64,000 bases of DNA, from positions 1-64,000 of the forward strand of contig MEDX01000016.1 of the NCBI GenBank assembly GCA_001724245.1. Direction: 5' to 3'. Positions 11,900 to 22,602 of this stretch are shown here, piece by piece. Source of the stretch: Fonticula-like sp. SCN 57-25. Its lineage: Eukaryota; Nucleariida; Rotosphaerida. Under the pieces are notes generated by a model. That model saw nothing but the letters and a program-made list of their open reading frames with translations. It searched no databases and was not told the origin of the DNA. Made by a program: the position numbers and the translations under genes. Position 1 is the stretch's first letter. Each line of letters starts with the position of its first letter.

Positions 11900-13614
11900 T
11901 TACAATTTCCCGCACTTTTCGCACTCGCAGTCAAACAAGTACGACTCTTTCAGCAACCTTCTTCTCTCCTCGCGCGGCAGCATCTCATCAATGTACGAGA
12001 TAAACATTTCCTCGCCCTTTTCGATCGGCCTTGTCGCGACGAGCTCGAGCGAGTAGTCTGGCGCGCGCGTGACGCTGGCAATGTTTGGCGCGCACGAGTG
12101 GTTCATGCAGTTTGCGACTGGGAAGAGGCCGGTGCCGTGCGCAGTCAGCATCTGCATCCACTCGGCCTGGACGGTCTGCGGGATGCCGTCGTCTGTCACG
12201 CCAAGCCTACGCAGCGTGTGAGCGAGGGAGGCGACGGAGAGGCGGGCGCGTACGCTTGCATGACTCGCGTGCGGCTGTCGTTTGGCGCGCCGGTGAGCAG
12301 CGAAAAGAGAGCCGACACGGGGTGGATATTCTGTGCGTTGCGGAGCATGGCGCCGTTGATCTTGCGGTAGTTTGACAGCGTCACAACTAAAAACAAAGAG
12401 TAAGTCAGCGGTTCGCAAGGCGGCGCGGCGTACTTGAGCTCATGCGCGGGTCACTCTCGAAAATGCGCGTGAGGATGCTGAGCGCGTCCTTGTCGCCGGC
12501 ATTCTTGGGCTCGTAGTGGACAAAGCGCATGAACGGCAGCAGCACGGCCTCCTGCAACCATTTGTCAGCACATGTTTCCAATTAGTCCAAGTGCGCACCG
12601 GTCGAATGCCGTTGTCGAGCCACGTCTTGATCATGGCAAAGGCGCGCGCGATGGCCATTGGGTTCGTGCGCTTGAGTCGCCTGCTCATGTGGTCGAGCGC
12701 GAGGATGGGGTGGATGGCGGTCGCCTTCATGATGTCGCCGGGGCACAGCACCTCGTGGTACGACTTCCACGCCGTGTCGCGGCACGATTCGCTGCAGTAC
12801 TGCTCCAGCTGGCACTCACGGGGGCACGTGACCATCGCCGGCTGCAAAAAAAGGGTAAGCTGCAGTGCATGAAGGCCAAGGTCGTACGGCAGGGGCGCCA
12901 GAGAACTGGGCGTCAAAGGCGGCGCCCTTGTCGCCATAGTCGGTGCGCTGGCTCACCGTCTTGAGGCAGTGGCCGCACACCTGCAGCTCGTCACGGCCCT
13001 CGTCGCCCACCTCGCGGTGCCACAGAAGCGGGACTTCGCGGAACAACGTCTCGCCGGCACTGAACGAGCGCTTGGCAAACAGACCTTTGCCGGAAGGACG
13101 ATCAAGAAGGCGAACTTGAACATTGTCGTCATAGTTCGACGTCAGCTTGGCGTAATATGCGCCCTCGCCGAGCAGCTGCGCCTCAAGGAGTGCCTGTTGG
13201 TACTCGGCCACGGACGGCGCCAGGCGCGCGGCAGAGGCGAACGAAGCGGCGGCGTCGTCGGCCCGCCCAAGGGCCATAAGGCAGCGGCCCGCGCGAAAAA
13301 AGCTCTATTAAAAGGTAAGAAGACGCAAACAGAAAACTAGAAGAGCGCACTTTGTCATAGTCGGGCTTGATCTCGGCGCTCAATTGAGAGTCCGCGAGCG
13401 ATCGCTCCATCTGGCCCATCGCAAACAGCGCGGCGGCGCGGTTGCCGAGCAGCTGCGATCCTCGTCAGATTCGGCAAAAGAGTCAACAAACAAAACGCAC
13501 CACCGGATCCCGAGGCGACGCTTCAATTCCCCGCGAGTACGCCTCGACAGCCTGAACATACCGCTGCGCCTTGTAGTGCGCGTTGCCCTCCAGGCGCGCG
13601 GCCTCTGCAGCCAT
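11900..13614 (-). CDS. SMYD5: TPR-SET-MYND protein, SMYD5-like lysine methyltransferase
   Basis: Seven exons: 11900-12206, 12254-12386, 12434-12551, 12599-12841, 12888-13304, 13351-13452, 13501-13614; 477 aa. Residues 1-110 form TPR repeats (NAHYKAQRYVQAVEAYSRGI, then LLGNRAAALFAMGQ). A SET half begins GKGLFAKRSFSAGETLF. It is split by a MYND-type zinc module with cysteines CGHC and CPRECQLEQYCSESC, ending in the SMYD5-like HEVLCPG. The SET core has NHSCAPN and SYIDEMLPREER. The post-SET cysteines FDCECEKC close the protein, two residues short of the stop. The HEVLCPG and post-SET details match SMYD5 best, but metazoan SMYD5 lacks N-terminal TPRs, which are a SMYD4 trait. Introns are 46-48 nt, most with CTGAC-type branch motifs. 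Substrate unknown. Confidence 0.88.
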
Positions 13615-13681
13615 GTCTAGGAAATGCTGACTGTTCGAACTGGACAAACGCTGACTGTTCAAACAGCTTGTCGCTGCGGAC

Positions 13682-16140
13682 ATGGGGCTACGGCGGCTGG
13701 ACCTACTGGTCCTCCTGTCGTGCGCCGTGGCGTCGTTTCTCGTCATTTCGAGGGACAACGCGTCGGGCGATTCGCTGTCGCTTGCCTTTCGGTTAAGCAA
13801 GCCGTCGTCGTTCTCGGTCGCCGACATCCAGTGCGCACTTTGCGCCAGCTCTGCTCGTTCCTTAACGATGGTGGCGGTAGCCCCAAGCCGATTATCGTAG
13901 ACTTTGACGGCGATGGCTCGAATGACGTTCTTCTTGTGACGCAGGACGCGACGGTGGAGCAGTACAAGTACCGCGCGTCGGCCGGCAACAAGATCGGGGA
14001 TCTTTCCCTCGTCCGGTCATCGACGTTTTCTAACCAGCTGCGCGTGTCATCTCGCCTGGCACCGGCCGCCGCGGCGACGGGATCGCTCTCGTCTGTCGGC
14101 GATGACGGCAAGGTCCTCGTGGTTGTCACGCACGGACTGTCGGTTCACTGCCTCGACTCCAAGCTCAACATCTTGTGGGAGCGCAATCTCGGCCGCGATC
14201 TGCGCGCTTCCAACTATGTCAGGTGCGCCACCATTCACCATGAGCGACGTGCGAAACTCACTTTTTGCACATTTTTGTATTCAGCGAAGCGTCCGTCGTA
14301 ATTGAGCCTTCGCTGACGGGCGGCCTTGTGGTTGTCGGCGTGCGGATCTCGACGCGCCCCCAGTCCGCCGAAGGGTCTTCGTACGCCTCTGCCCCCGTTT
14401 TTTTACCCGCTGACCTCTGCCAGACACGCTCACCTCTCCCGCCACGAGGGCGACGCCGAGGATTCCGATGAAGACGACGGGTCGGGCTCATCCGCGGCAG
14501 CCGTGGAGGAAGCTCATCACTACAGTTTGTACGCCTTCAACGGCCGCACGAGCCTGCTGATGTGGAAGCACGAGGAGAGCGACAGCCTCGACGTCGAAGT
14601 CGGTCCTCAGGAAGAGGTGCGCTCGCCGTTTTGAGCGCCTTTTTCTTAACCTGCCTGTGCTTTTGTCGCAGTCCGAGTACGTGCGGCACCACTACAAGAT
14701 TGACCCTCGCCAGTCGCTGCGCCACCGCGGCGAAGTGCCGTGGCGCGTGTTCCAGTCGTCGCTGCTCCGCACGCTGCCGCACTCGTGGACGGGCCCGGGC
14801 GACACACGGTGCGCTTCTTTTCCCTTTTCCTTGTGCGCTGACTCGTAGGCGTAGCATGCACACCGCGTCCATGGTGCGCAATAAGCGGTCGCGCGCGTCG
14901 ACTGGCCAGGGCTCGTCGGTGCCCGAGCAGCCGCACAGTACGCCCAATATACAGCATAATACGCCGCTGACATAGCATTAAGGGTCGCTTGGCGCGCTGA
15001 GGTCGCAGGTCGGGGCAGAGTCGGACGGCGACGCGGCCGAGACGGCGGCGCTGATTGTGCACTCGTACGACGGCATTCAGGCGTTCAAGGTGTGGCACTC
15101 TGCTTGCTGTTTAATGATACTGATTGGCTGCAGATGAGCAACGGTGAGCCAATTACGCGGCTGGCTGTTGGCGGCGACCGCCACGGTAGCGCGGGGCTCT
15201 TTGTGGACGTGAACGGCGACGGCATTATTGACCAAGTGAGCGCGCTGCTGACATCCAACGAGGCCGCAGGCCGTACGTCATATTAATATTGGGTTTTTTT
15301 GGCTCTTTTTGAGTATTTTGTGTCTTGTGTGGCTCATTTTCTTTACTCGCTCTTCTTTAGCCGGCAAATCGAGCGGCTTTGCGTGCCTCGGCGTCGTGCG
15401 CAGCGGCCTTTCGCCGCACATTGACCTCCTCTTCAACGCCTCCATCTGCTCACCCGACGGCTCTGACCGCGGCTTTATCTCTTCTCTCCGCCTTGGCGTG
15501 TCGGTCGCGACCGAGCAGTCCTTCCGTAACCTCCTTGCTGACCACCGCATGGTGTCTGCCGCGCCCGTCGCGCTCCCCCGCGTTGACGGCGACGGCACGA
15601 GCGACGTAGTGTTCCTCCTGAGCAACGGCCGCATGACGAGCTTTTCGCCGATTGGCAGCCTCAACTGGCAGATTGACACTGACGCGTCGTGGCTGCAGGC
15701 GATGAAGCCCGGGTCGGCGGCCGCCATCGAGGCCGAGATGTTTGAGCCCGTCTTCAGGGCGGTGCAGTTCAGGCCGGCGCTGATCACGTCCACGCGGCTC
15801 GTCGTCGCCGGGTGGCGCACGCTGCTGCTCGTGTCGCGCGACGGGTACGTCACGGCCAGCGCGACGCTGATGCAGCCGCCGACGGGCGACGCGTATGGTG
15901 ATTTTAACGACGACGGCACGGTCGACATCATCATCGCGTCGAGCAACGAGTACGCTTTCCTTTGCTGTTGTGCGTAGCTCACATCGCCACAGTATTGTTG
16001 GGTACGTCGTGCAGCAGCACGTCGGGTTCTCTATGCTCAGCGCGTTTGTCGGCGCGTGGGTGGTCGTCCTGGTGGCGCTTCTCGTCGCGCATTTCCTTCC
16101 GAACGCAAAGCTGCCAAAGCATGTGCGCCTCTCTGAATAG
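13682..16140 (+). CDS. NERD1: NERD1-like FG-GAP repeat membrane protein
   Basis: Ten exons: 13682-13830, 13881-14222, 14285-14380, 14424-14616, 14672-14808, 14855-14937, 14983-15089, 15134-15272, 15361-15949, 15993-16140; 660 aa. An N-terminal hydrophobic signal (LDLLVLLSCAVASFLVIS) leads into a beta-propeller-type ectodomain with calcium-type FG-GAP loops: VDFDGDGSNDV, VDVNGDGIIDQ, VDGDGTSDV and DFNDDGTVDI. A single C-terminal helix (AFVGAWVVVLVALLVAHF) is followed by a short basic tail. Order and spacing match plant NERD1 (At3g51050), a Golgi/secretory protein linked to exocyst and root growth. The exon 6 acceptor has two candidates 6 nt apart (14848 or 14854), both in frame. The start codon is only 68 bp from the divergent SMYD5-like start. 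Function in this organism is inferred as secretory-pathway only. Confidence 0.85.
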
Positions 16141-16222
16141 GACGCCTAAATTTCCTTTTCCAATTGAGCTTGTATCATCATCATCGTCATCGCTATTATC
16201 AATAACATTATAGTTTACATAG

Positions 16223-17508
16223 TCAGCTTTCCTGACGGTAAAAAGTGTCGAGGAGAGGCTGGACCGTCTTGCGCGTCGCCTTGACATTGCCCTGGTGGTA
16301 CACGCGGAGCCGTTCGCTGCACGCGCTATGCGCCTCCTTGGCGAGGTTGAGCACCGCCGCGCCTTCAAGATACTCGACGAGGGTGGCGTCCACCGGCTGC
16401 TTCGACGGAAAGTACACGACGATCCAGCGGTCAAAATGCGGCTTGTCGACGTACAGCATCGCCATGAGGACATTGAGGCCGTTCTCGACCGCGTACGACT
16501 CGAGCTGCGCGGGAAGGTCGCTGTGGCGAGCAAAGAATTGTGCCGGCGAGTACGCGACAGCGGAAATGCCGAGCAGGACGGAAGGAGTAAAGTTCCATGA
16601 TTTGAAGTCTTTCCGGAGAAGGTCGCGGCACGAAAGAGCGTCAATACTCGTCTTGGCCGTCATCGCGCGCGAAAAGAGCGCGTCCGTGTACGCCTGCGTG
16701 CCAATGTCAATGCAAGAGAGAAAGGATCAAAAGCGCACTTTGGCGTCGGGGGCGGCGATGCCGATCACGCCCGTCATTGCGTTGACCATGTCAGTGTCCG
16801 CCGCAGTGGTGCGGCCGAGGGCGGGATCGAGGTTGACCGTGTCGAGGAGCACCGCGGGAAGCAAAAGGCGCGCAAGCTCGGCGTCGAGCAATTGGCGCTC
16901 ACGGGCAAAGCGCGCAATGAGCGTGCTCGCGGAACCGACGGGCTCGATCACGCGCTCGTCAACTGTCGTCTCGAGGTACGCGCGCTCATCGGCATGGTGA
17001 TCGATGATGGAGCGAACTGAGCGCGCGAGAGACGACTGCGCGCGCGACAGGAGGTTGTGGTCAACAAGCGCGAGGTCAAGGCGGTCGGATTTTGCAAGCC
17101 CGGCGAGATCGATCGAGTCGGTGAACAGCAGTGCCGAAGTGTCCAACCTATCAAGCAAGGTCAATGTGGGGGTATGCAAGGGATTGCAGAGCGTACCCAA
17201 GCTCCTTCATGACGAATGTTACTTCGGTGCGCAGCGGGAGGTCCGCCCGCGGGATATTTAGCACGGGCAGCATGGGCGCCGCCTCTCCAGCGTCCCTGCT
17301 GGTGACATAGCCGAGACCGATAGCGCTCACAACAGAGTCGAGATCTGAAACCGAAAGGTGAGCGCGAGGCATCGCTGGGTCGCTCCAATGTCGCACCCGC
17401 CGCCTCGTTTCCGAGCGCGACCGCCACGCGCGCCGTCGCGCCGCCAAGTCCCTGCTGCACCCACTGATGGCACCTGCGCAGGTACGCGTTGACGCCGCGC
17501 ATCTCCAT
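16223..17508 (-). CDS. PPX1: DHH-family exopolyphosphatase, PPX1/prune type
   Basis: Hydrolyses short polyphosphates or related phosphoanhydrides with two metal ions. Four exons: 16223-16693, 16739-17147, 17197-17344, 17397-17508; 379 aa (yeast Ppx1 397, human PRUNE1 453). The metal-binding motifs are in order: GNEAADLDS (split by intron 1, codon completed across the junction), FTDSID, LVDHN and the DHH signature SIIDHHAD, then the C-terminal DHHA2-type domain. Intron lengths are 45-52 nt. The C-terminal extension that binds signalling partners in human prune is absent, favouring a plain exopolyphosphatase. The start codon is 14 bp from that of the divergent PPTC7-like gene. Confidence 0.9.
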
Positions 17509-17522
17509 TGCCAGATCACGTG

Positions 17523-18697
17523 ATGCTTACAACTGCACCGATGCTGCCGTGGCGGCGCGGTGCTGTACTAGCGGCGCGCCCGCTGCGCCACTGGCCGTCG
17601 CGCTGGCTTGCGCAGGCGCCGACGCGCGCCACGAGCCAGACGCGGTCTTCAGGGAGCATTTTTGAGACGGTTGCGTCGCTCTCACGGTCGCAACGACACT
17701 GCGGCCTGATGATGCGGTCGGGGCTCACCGGAGCGTCAATAGAAGAAATTTCGCTGACGACGACAATGGCAACCAAGCTGCGGCCGGAACTGGACGCCGA
17801 GATTGCGCGGCTCGTGCCGGGCGGGCTGGGGTCGCGTGGGTTCGGGGAGGATGCCGTTTTTGTGCGGCCGGACGGATTTGGCATCGCTGACGGGATCGGT
17901 CACTGGTTGCAGCCGATTGGATACAATTCGGCACTTTTTTCGCGTCTCTTGATGCACTACGTGGCGGAAATTATTGACGACCACAGCGCCGCGGACGTGA
18001 GCTCTGACCGGCTTGCCGTCGAGATGCTGCAACGGTCATTTGATCGGATCGGCATCCCGGGGGGGAGCAGCACGGCGCTCATAGGGACTTTGCACGACGT
18101 GCGCTCTCGTATGTTGTTATTAGTGTTTGCTTACGCTGTCCTACTTGCTAGGACACGCTACATGTTGCGAATATCGGCGACTGCAGGCTGATTGTTTGGC
18201 GCGACGGTCACATCATCTTGCACACTGAAGAGCAGCTGCACGACTTTAACTTTCCCTTTCAACTTGGCGCGAAAAGCAGCGTGCAGCCAAAGGACGCGGC
18301 GCTCTCGCACGTCCAGGTGCAGCCGGGTGACGTCATTGTGTGCGGGTCGGACGGCCTCTTTGACAACCTCTTTGACGACCAAATCTTTGCCGTTGTCGAG
18401 CAGGCGCGCAGAAGGTCGGAGAAGAGCCCGACGCACCGCACCATCCAGCCGCAGCTCGACCCTCAATGTGCGCATAATACTTTTTGGCTCGCGCGTTTCC
18501 TAATCAGTGGTGCCGCAGACGTGTCGGACATGCTCTTTGCGATGGCCAAGGACGTGGCGCAGGACTCGCGGGCAAACAGCCCGTTCGAGCAGCGCTGCGT
18601 GGAGAACGGTATTTTTTACCGAGGGGGAAAGATGGACGACATTTCTATTATTACCGCCGTCGTCGTCGAGGCCGAGGACAGCCCGGACCGACGCTGA
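17523..18697 (+). CDS. PPTC7: PPTC7-like mitochondrial PP2C phosphatase
   Basis: Metal-dependent Ser/Thr phosphatase of the PPTC7 class, which acts in the mitochondrial matrix (coenzyme Q and mitophagy control in animals and yeast). Exons 17523-18098, 18152-18467, 18519-18697; 356 aa. The N-terminal 80 residues are Arg/Ser/Thr-rich and nearly free of acids, as in a targeting peptide. Core motifs: GFGEDAVF, GIADGIGHW, GGSSTAL, ANIGDCRLIV, SDGLFDN and GGKMDDISII carry the metal-binding Asp residues. The second intron (51 nt) is multiple of three and open, so retention would only insert 17 residues; I call it because donor GTGCGC, branch CTAAT and acceptor GCAG fit the local pattern. Alternative starts at 17541 or 17766 would leave more promoter space. 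Confidence 0.87.
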
Positions 18698-19135
18698 TGC
18701 CGCTACGACGGAAGCTGACGGCGGATGCTGACGTGTGCCTCCCTGTTCCATAACTTTATGTATTATTAGCGCTCTTTGATGTACATTTTTTTATCTAATT
18801 GAAGCAAACATCTGTTTAAACCTCTGTTGAACTCTTGCCACGCGGTCTCGAGCGCCTTCCAGGGGCTTTCGGCCCGGTCCGCGACTTTCGCGGGCTTTTT
18901 TATGGTCGAATCTCAAAGCCAAAGTTGAACCGATGTTTATCGCTGTCCATCAGCCAATCAGAGATGCGATCGGCGGCCGTTCCACAGGCCTGCGGCAGTT
19001 TCTCCATGCACCCCAACATCCCAACGCGCAGCTGATTGGTCCAAATACGAAAGCACGAGGTCGGTATACCTGCGCCAGCTTGCACATTTTCAGCGCCAGT
19101 CCCGCGGCCCTTTCCCCCCACCCGAGACCATCGTG
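18698..19135. other. Intergenic region before the desaturase gene
   Basis: About 440 bp, no gene seen. It contains the 3' UTR of the PPTC7-like gene and the desaturase promoter. CCAAT boxes occur in both orientations (near 18952 and 19034), 100-190 bp before the desaturase start codon. Confidence 0.5.
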
Positions 19136-20391
19136 ATGCCCCCGAACGCGGCCGAGGCCACCGCTGCGTCGTCGTCGCCGGCGCTGCGCGCCAGCAAGCT
19201 GCGCGCCAGCACGTCCAAGAAGGATGCCGAGCTTCGTGCGTTTTGCGCTTTTTGTTGACGGTATTGCTGACGACGATGTTATAAACAGGCCAGCCGATCC
19301 TCCCCACGCAGGTGCCGCCGTTCACCCTGTCGGACCTCAAGAACGCCATCCCGGCGCACTGCTTTGAGCCGACGCTCCTAGAGTCGTACTCTCACCTTGC
19401 GTGGAACATTGTCCAGTGCGCCATGCTGGCGGCGGCCTTTGTGTGGCTCGACAGCCGCCTGCCGTGGGCCCTCTGGATCCCGGCGTACCTGCTGTACACG
19501 TGGGTGCAGGGTGTCCTGTTCACGGGCGTGTGGGTCATTGGCCACGAGTGCGGGCACGGTGGCTTTGCCAAGAGCAAGATGGTTAACGATGTCACTGGCT
19601 ACTTTTTGCACACGATGCTGTACGTGCCGTACTTTTCGTGGCAGCGCTCGCACTCGAACCACCACCACTACACCAACAACCTTGCCAAGGACGAAGTCTT
19701 TGTTCCCCCGAAGGCGTGCAAGGAGACTGCTGCCAAGGAGAAGCAGAACCCGTCGCACAAGCGCAACCCGATCGATGTCGTCTTCAACCTCACGCTCATG
19801 CTCACCTTTGGCTGGCCTCTGTACCTGATCAAGAACGCCACCGGCCACGCGTCCGACGAGACCATGTCGCACTTTTTGCCGTCGTCGCCCATCTTCAAGC
19901 CCAAGGACTACTACAAGGTTGTCTTTAGCACGGCGAGCCTCTTCATGTGGACCGCCGTCCTCGTGTACCTCGGCACCTTTGTCGGCCACCTCCAGCTCTT
20001 CAAGCTGTACGTCCCTGCGCTTTTCGTCAACAACGCGTACCTCGTCGCCATCACCTTTTTGCAGCACACCGACTCGAAGCTGCCCCACTACGATGACGAG
20101 GACTGGACGTGGCTCCGCGGCGCCCTCTGCACCGTCGACCGCACCATGGGCCGCTGGCTCGACACCAAGCTCCACTACATCCACTCGACGCACGTGTGCC
20201 ACCACGTCTTTTCGCGCATTCCCTTTTACCGCGCCGAGGAGGCCACCCGCGCCATGATCCCCGTGCTCGGCGAGTACTACATCAAGGATGACTCGAGCTT
20301 CCTCAAGACGCTCTACCTCAACTTCCGCGACTGCAACTACCTCCAGGACACCAAGGGTGTTGCGTGGTGGCTCGAGGCGCTCAGCGATTAG
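19136..20391 (+). CDS. FAD2: Delta-12 (omega-6) fatty acid desaturase, FAD2-like
   Basis: ER membrane di-iron enzyme converting oleate to linoleate. Exons 19136-19235 and 19289-20391; 400 aa, standard FAD2 length, no cytochrome b5 fusion. The three histidine boxes are HECGHGGF (about 119), HSNHHHYTNN (about 155) and HVCHHVF (about 337), with four hydrophobic helices between. A conserved tail DTKGVAWW resembles plant and fungal FAD2 C-termini. The N-terminus has a short Arg/Ser repeat (LRASKLRAS). The intron is 53 nt with GTGCG donor. Regioselectivity is inferred from family similarity; an omega-3 enzyme is a less likely alternative. Confidence 0.92.
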
Positions 20392-20662
20392 ACGGCGTGT
20401 TTCTTTTGATGCGCCTCGTTGCGCCTTGTTACCCACGCAGCTGATGCGTGCGCGAGCCGCCACACTGTCTGCATCTTTCCTTGCTTGAAGGACAGACTCG
20501 CTATATTGAGTTTCTTATTTCTTCCATAATGTTTCGTCTCTGTATTCTGCATAATATACTCATCCTTTTACCGTGTATTGACACTGTGGCGCCTCTATTG
20601 TCTGATATCGTACACCCATCCATGCATGCAAACAACGCACAAAAATAAACGAAAGCAAATAA

Positions 20663-21478
20663 TCAATAGCCCGAGTAGGCGACCGGCATCGGGGACGAGA
20701 GCGCCGACGCGTAGTTTGAGGGCGACGTCAATGTCGACGCGTAGTTTGAGGGCGACGACATGGCCGAAGCAAAGTACTGCGACATTTCGCCGTCGTCAAA
20801 GCTGCGCTCGTCCGCGTCCTGGTCGTCTGAAAACTCGTCCGCAGAGACAAAGTCGGCCTCGTTAATTGCCACCGACGACCGCGTTTCGGGCGCCCGCATG
20901 TTGGATACCGTGGGCGCCTCATACCCGCCAAAGGTGGGCGACGATAGGAGGGAGCGGCGCTCCTCGGATTGCGCTGCCGGCTTGCCGCGCGTGAGCATCA
21001 GCAGGAAAACGAGCTCTAGTATTGAAAGAGCGAAAAAGACGACGAAAATGACCACTTCCATGTCGGTGGTAAAGTCGAACAGAGCGGTCTTGATTACAAT
21101 CACCAGCACGTAGATCACGTTGATGATCTAAACGGCGAGCGTTAGACGAGAGATGGGAGGCGGAGCACGCGCGGGCGCACCAAACCGTCTCGAAACTTGA
21201 ACCATTTTGCAAGGAGCACAACTAGAATAATTTTAAAGCCTCCCGCGATCTGAAAGGAGTGGTTGGTCAGCGCCCGAACCTCACGCACACTCGTCATCGG
21301 GTCGTACAAAGATATCAAACTGCGACGTTGTAGGGGTGTAGCTGTAGATTTGCTCGTCCAAATATGCTTCAAGCGACATGTCCCCTTTCCCCATAAAGTA
21401 GACGAGTATCTGCACGCCCAGCAGGCCGAGTTCCAGCCCAGCCAGTAGCCTGCTCCGGCTGTTTGTGTGCTGCTCCAT
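20663..21478 (-). CDS. Multi-spanning membrane protein of unknown function
   Basis: Three exons: 20663-21127, 21181-21249, 21308-21478; 234 aa. I do not recognise the family. Four hydrophobic segments are visible at about residues 12-30 (LLAGLELGLLGVQILVYF), 58-70, 80-93 and 99-121 (VVIFVVFFALSILELVFLLM). A hydrophilic acidic tail of about 110 residues follows, rich in Ser and Asp. The tail ends with a decapeptide repeat (SPSNYASTLT then SPSNYASALS). Both introns have textbook branch and acceptor (CTGAC...TTTCAG and CTAAC...GTTTAG) and phase 0 junctions, which supports the model. The start codon is 71 bp from the divergent ADAT3 start. Confidence 0.75.
20705..20757. repeat. 30-bp tandem duplication inside coding sequence
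   Basis: The 23-mer starting cgacgcgtagtttgaggg occurs at 20705-20727 and again at 20735-20757, exactly 30 bp apart. It encodes the repeated SPSNYAS decapeptide at the tail of the unknown membrane protein. Confidence 0.85.
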
Positions 21479-21549
21479 CCCCGCCTTCCGTCTCCTGACC
21501 CAACAAGGTTGTCGCAAGTGCTGACAGCGCATTTGGTCCGTGCGCCGCC

Positions 21550-22462
21550 ATGACCGGAGGCGACCGGGCGTTCCGGAGGTTCCTGACCGCGCCTGAGCGG
21601 CAGTCGCTAGAGACAATGACGGTGCTTACGACGAGGGTGCAGCCGGTAGATGCGCAGCGTGTTGTAAAGTGCGGTCGCCTTTCGTGTTTGTCGCCGAGAC
21701 TGATGCGCCTGCAGGATGATGGGGACGTTGGAGCCGCTCGAAGAGTGCAGCCACCTCAAGCGCATTCGCAGGCGGCAAATCCCGGGCGAGTCTGAAGCTA
21801 TTCTAGATGTAATTTTAACGTTAAAGGGCGAGAGTGGGTATGATCGGGCCTCGGCGCTCATGCGCGAGCTGGGCCTGACGGGATCGGTCGAGGAGGTTGA
21901 AGTGTCGGCGCGTGCGCCGGTCCTTCGCGCTCAATACGATATCTGGAACCCCCTCTGGCCCCTCGTTTTCCACGACGTGCGAAAGGGCCTGCCGGATCTG
22001 CAAGCAGACGATGCCGCCTCAATAGCCTTTATGGAGCAAGCCCGCCAGCATGCGCGTGAATGTCGGGGGTCCGTGTCGTCGGGGGCGGTGCTTGTGGACC
22101 CAATAAATGGGCGCGTCGTTTGCGGCGCAGCGGACGGCCGGGACGACCACCCGCTTCACCACGCGGTCATGCAGTGCCTGGACGCCAAGGCGCGCATCGA
22201 CCGCTCTTCGACCGAGCCCAAATCAAAGCGCAAGCTACCCGACCAGGACGGCAGCGGGTACCTCTGCAACGGCCTCGACATGTACGTTACGCGGGAGCCG
22301 TGCGTTATGTGCAGCATGGCGCTTGTGCACTCGAGGATTCGGTGCGTCTACATTGACAGCCGCAATGAGCAATTTGGCGGGCTCGTCAGCTTGTTCAATG
22401 TCGCGGAGCAAAAGGGACTTAACCACCATTTCGATGTGTTTTACCTGAACCACACCGACTAA
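21550..22462 (+). CDS. ADAT3: tRNA-specific adenosine deaminase subunit ADAT3/Tad3
   Basis: Non-catalytic partner of ADAT2 that helps convert adenosine-34 to inosine in tRNA anticodons. Exons 21550-21668 and 21715-22462; 288 aa. The C-terminal deaminase fold has the ADAT3-diagnostic HPLHHAV, where Val replaces the catalytic Glu of active deaminases, plus the zinc cysteines in EPCVMC. N-terminal HLKRIRR is the usual ADAT3 substrate-binding segment. Intron 46 nt, donor GTGCG, branch CTGAT. Confidence 0.94.
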
Positions 22463-22602
22463 TTACCATTCCTCAATGACTTGTTGTACTACCAGCTCTA
22501 TAAATATATACAAATTTTGTCGCCATTGCGTTCTAATAATTTGCCGCGGTGCGGTGTTTTGTTTCGAATCAGTCTGGGGTGGAATCAGATCTAGACTGGA
22601 CA

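Noticed and set aside
14217-14230. Extra start of translation for a second gene inside the NERD1-like locus
   Set aside because: Splicing with GTGCG donors joins all segments into one colinear protein that matches the family from end to end.
18328-18335. TGACGTCA inside the PPTC7-like gene (others near 24453 and 54016)
   Set aside because: Within conserved coding sequence, explained by Asp-Val codons; not counted as regulatory.
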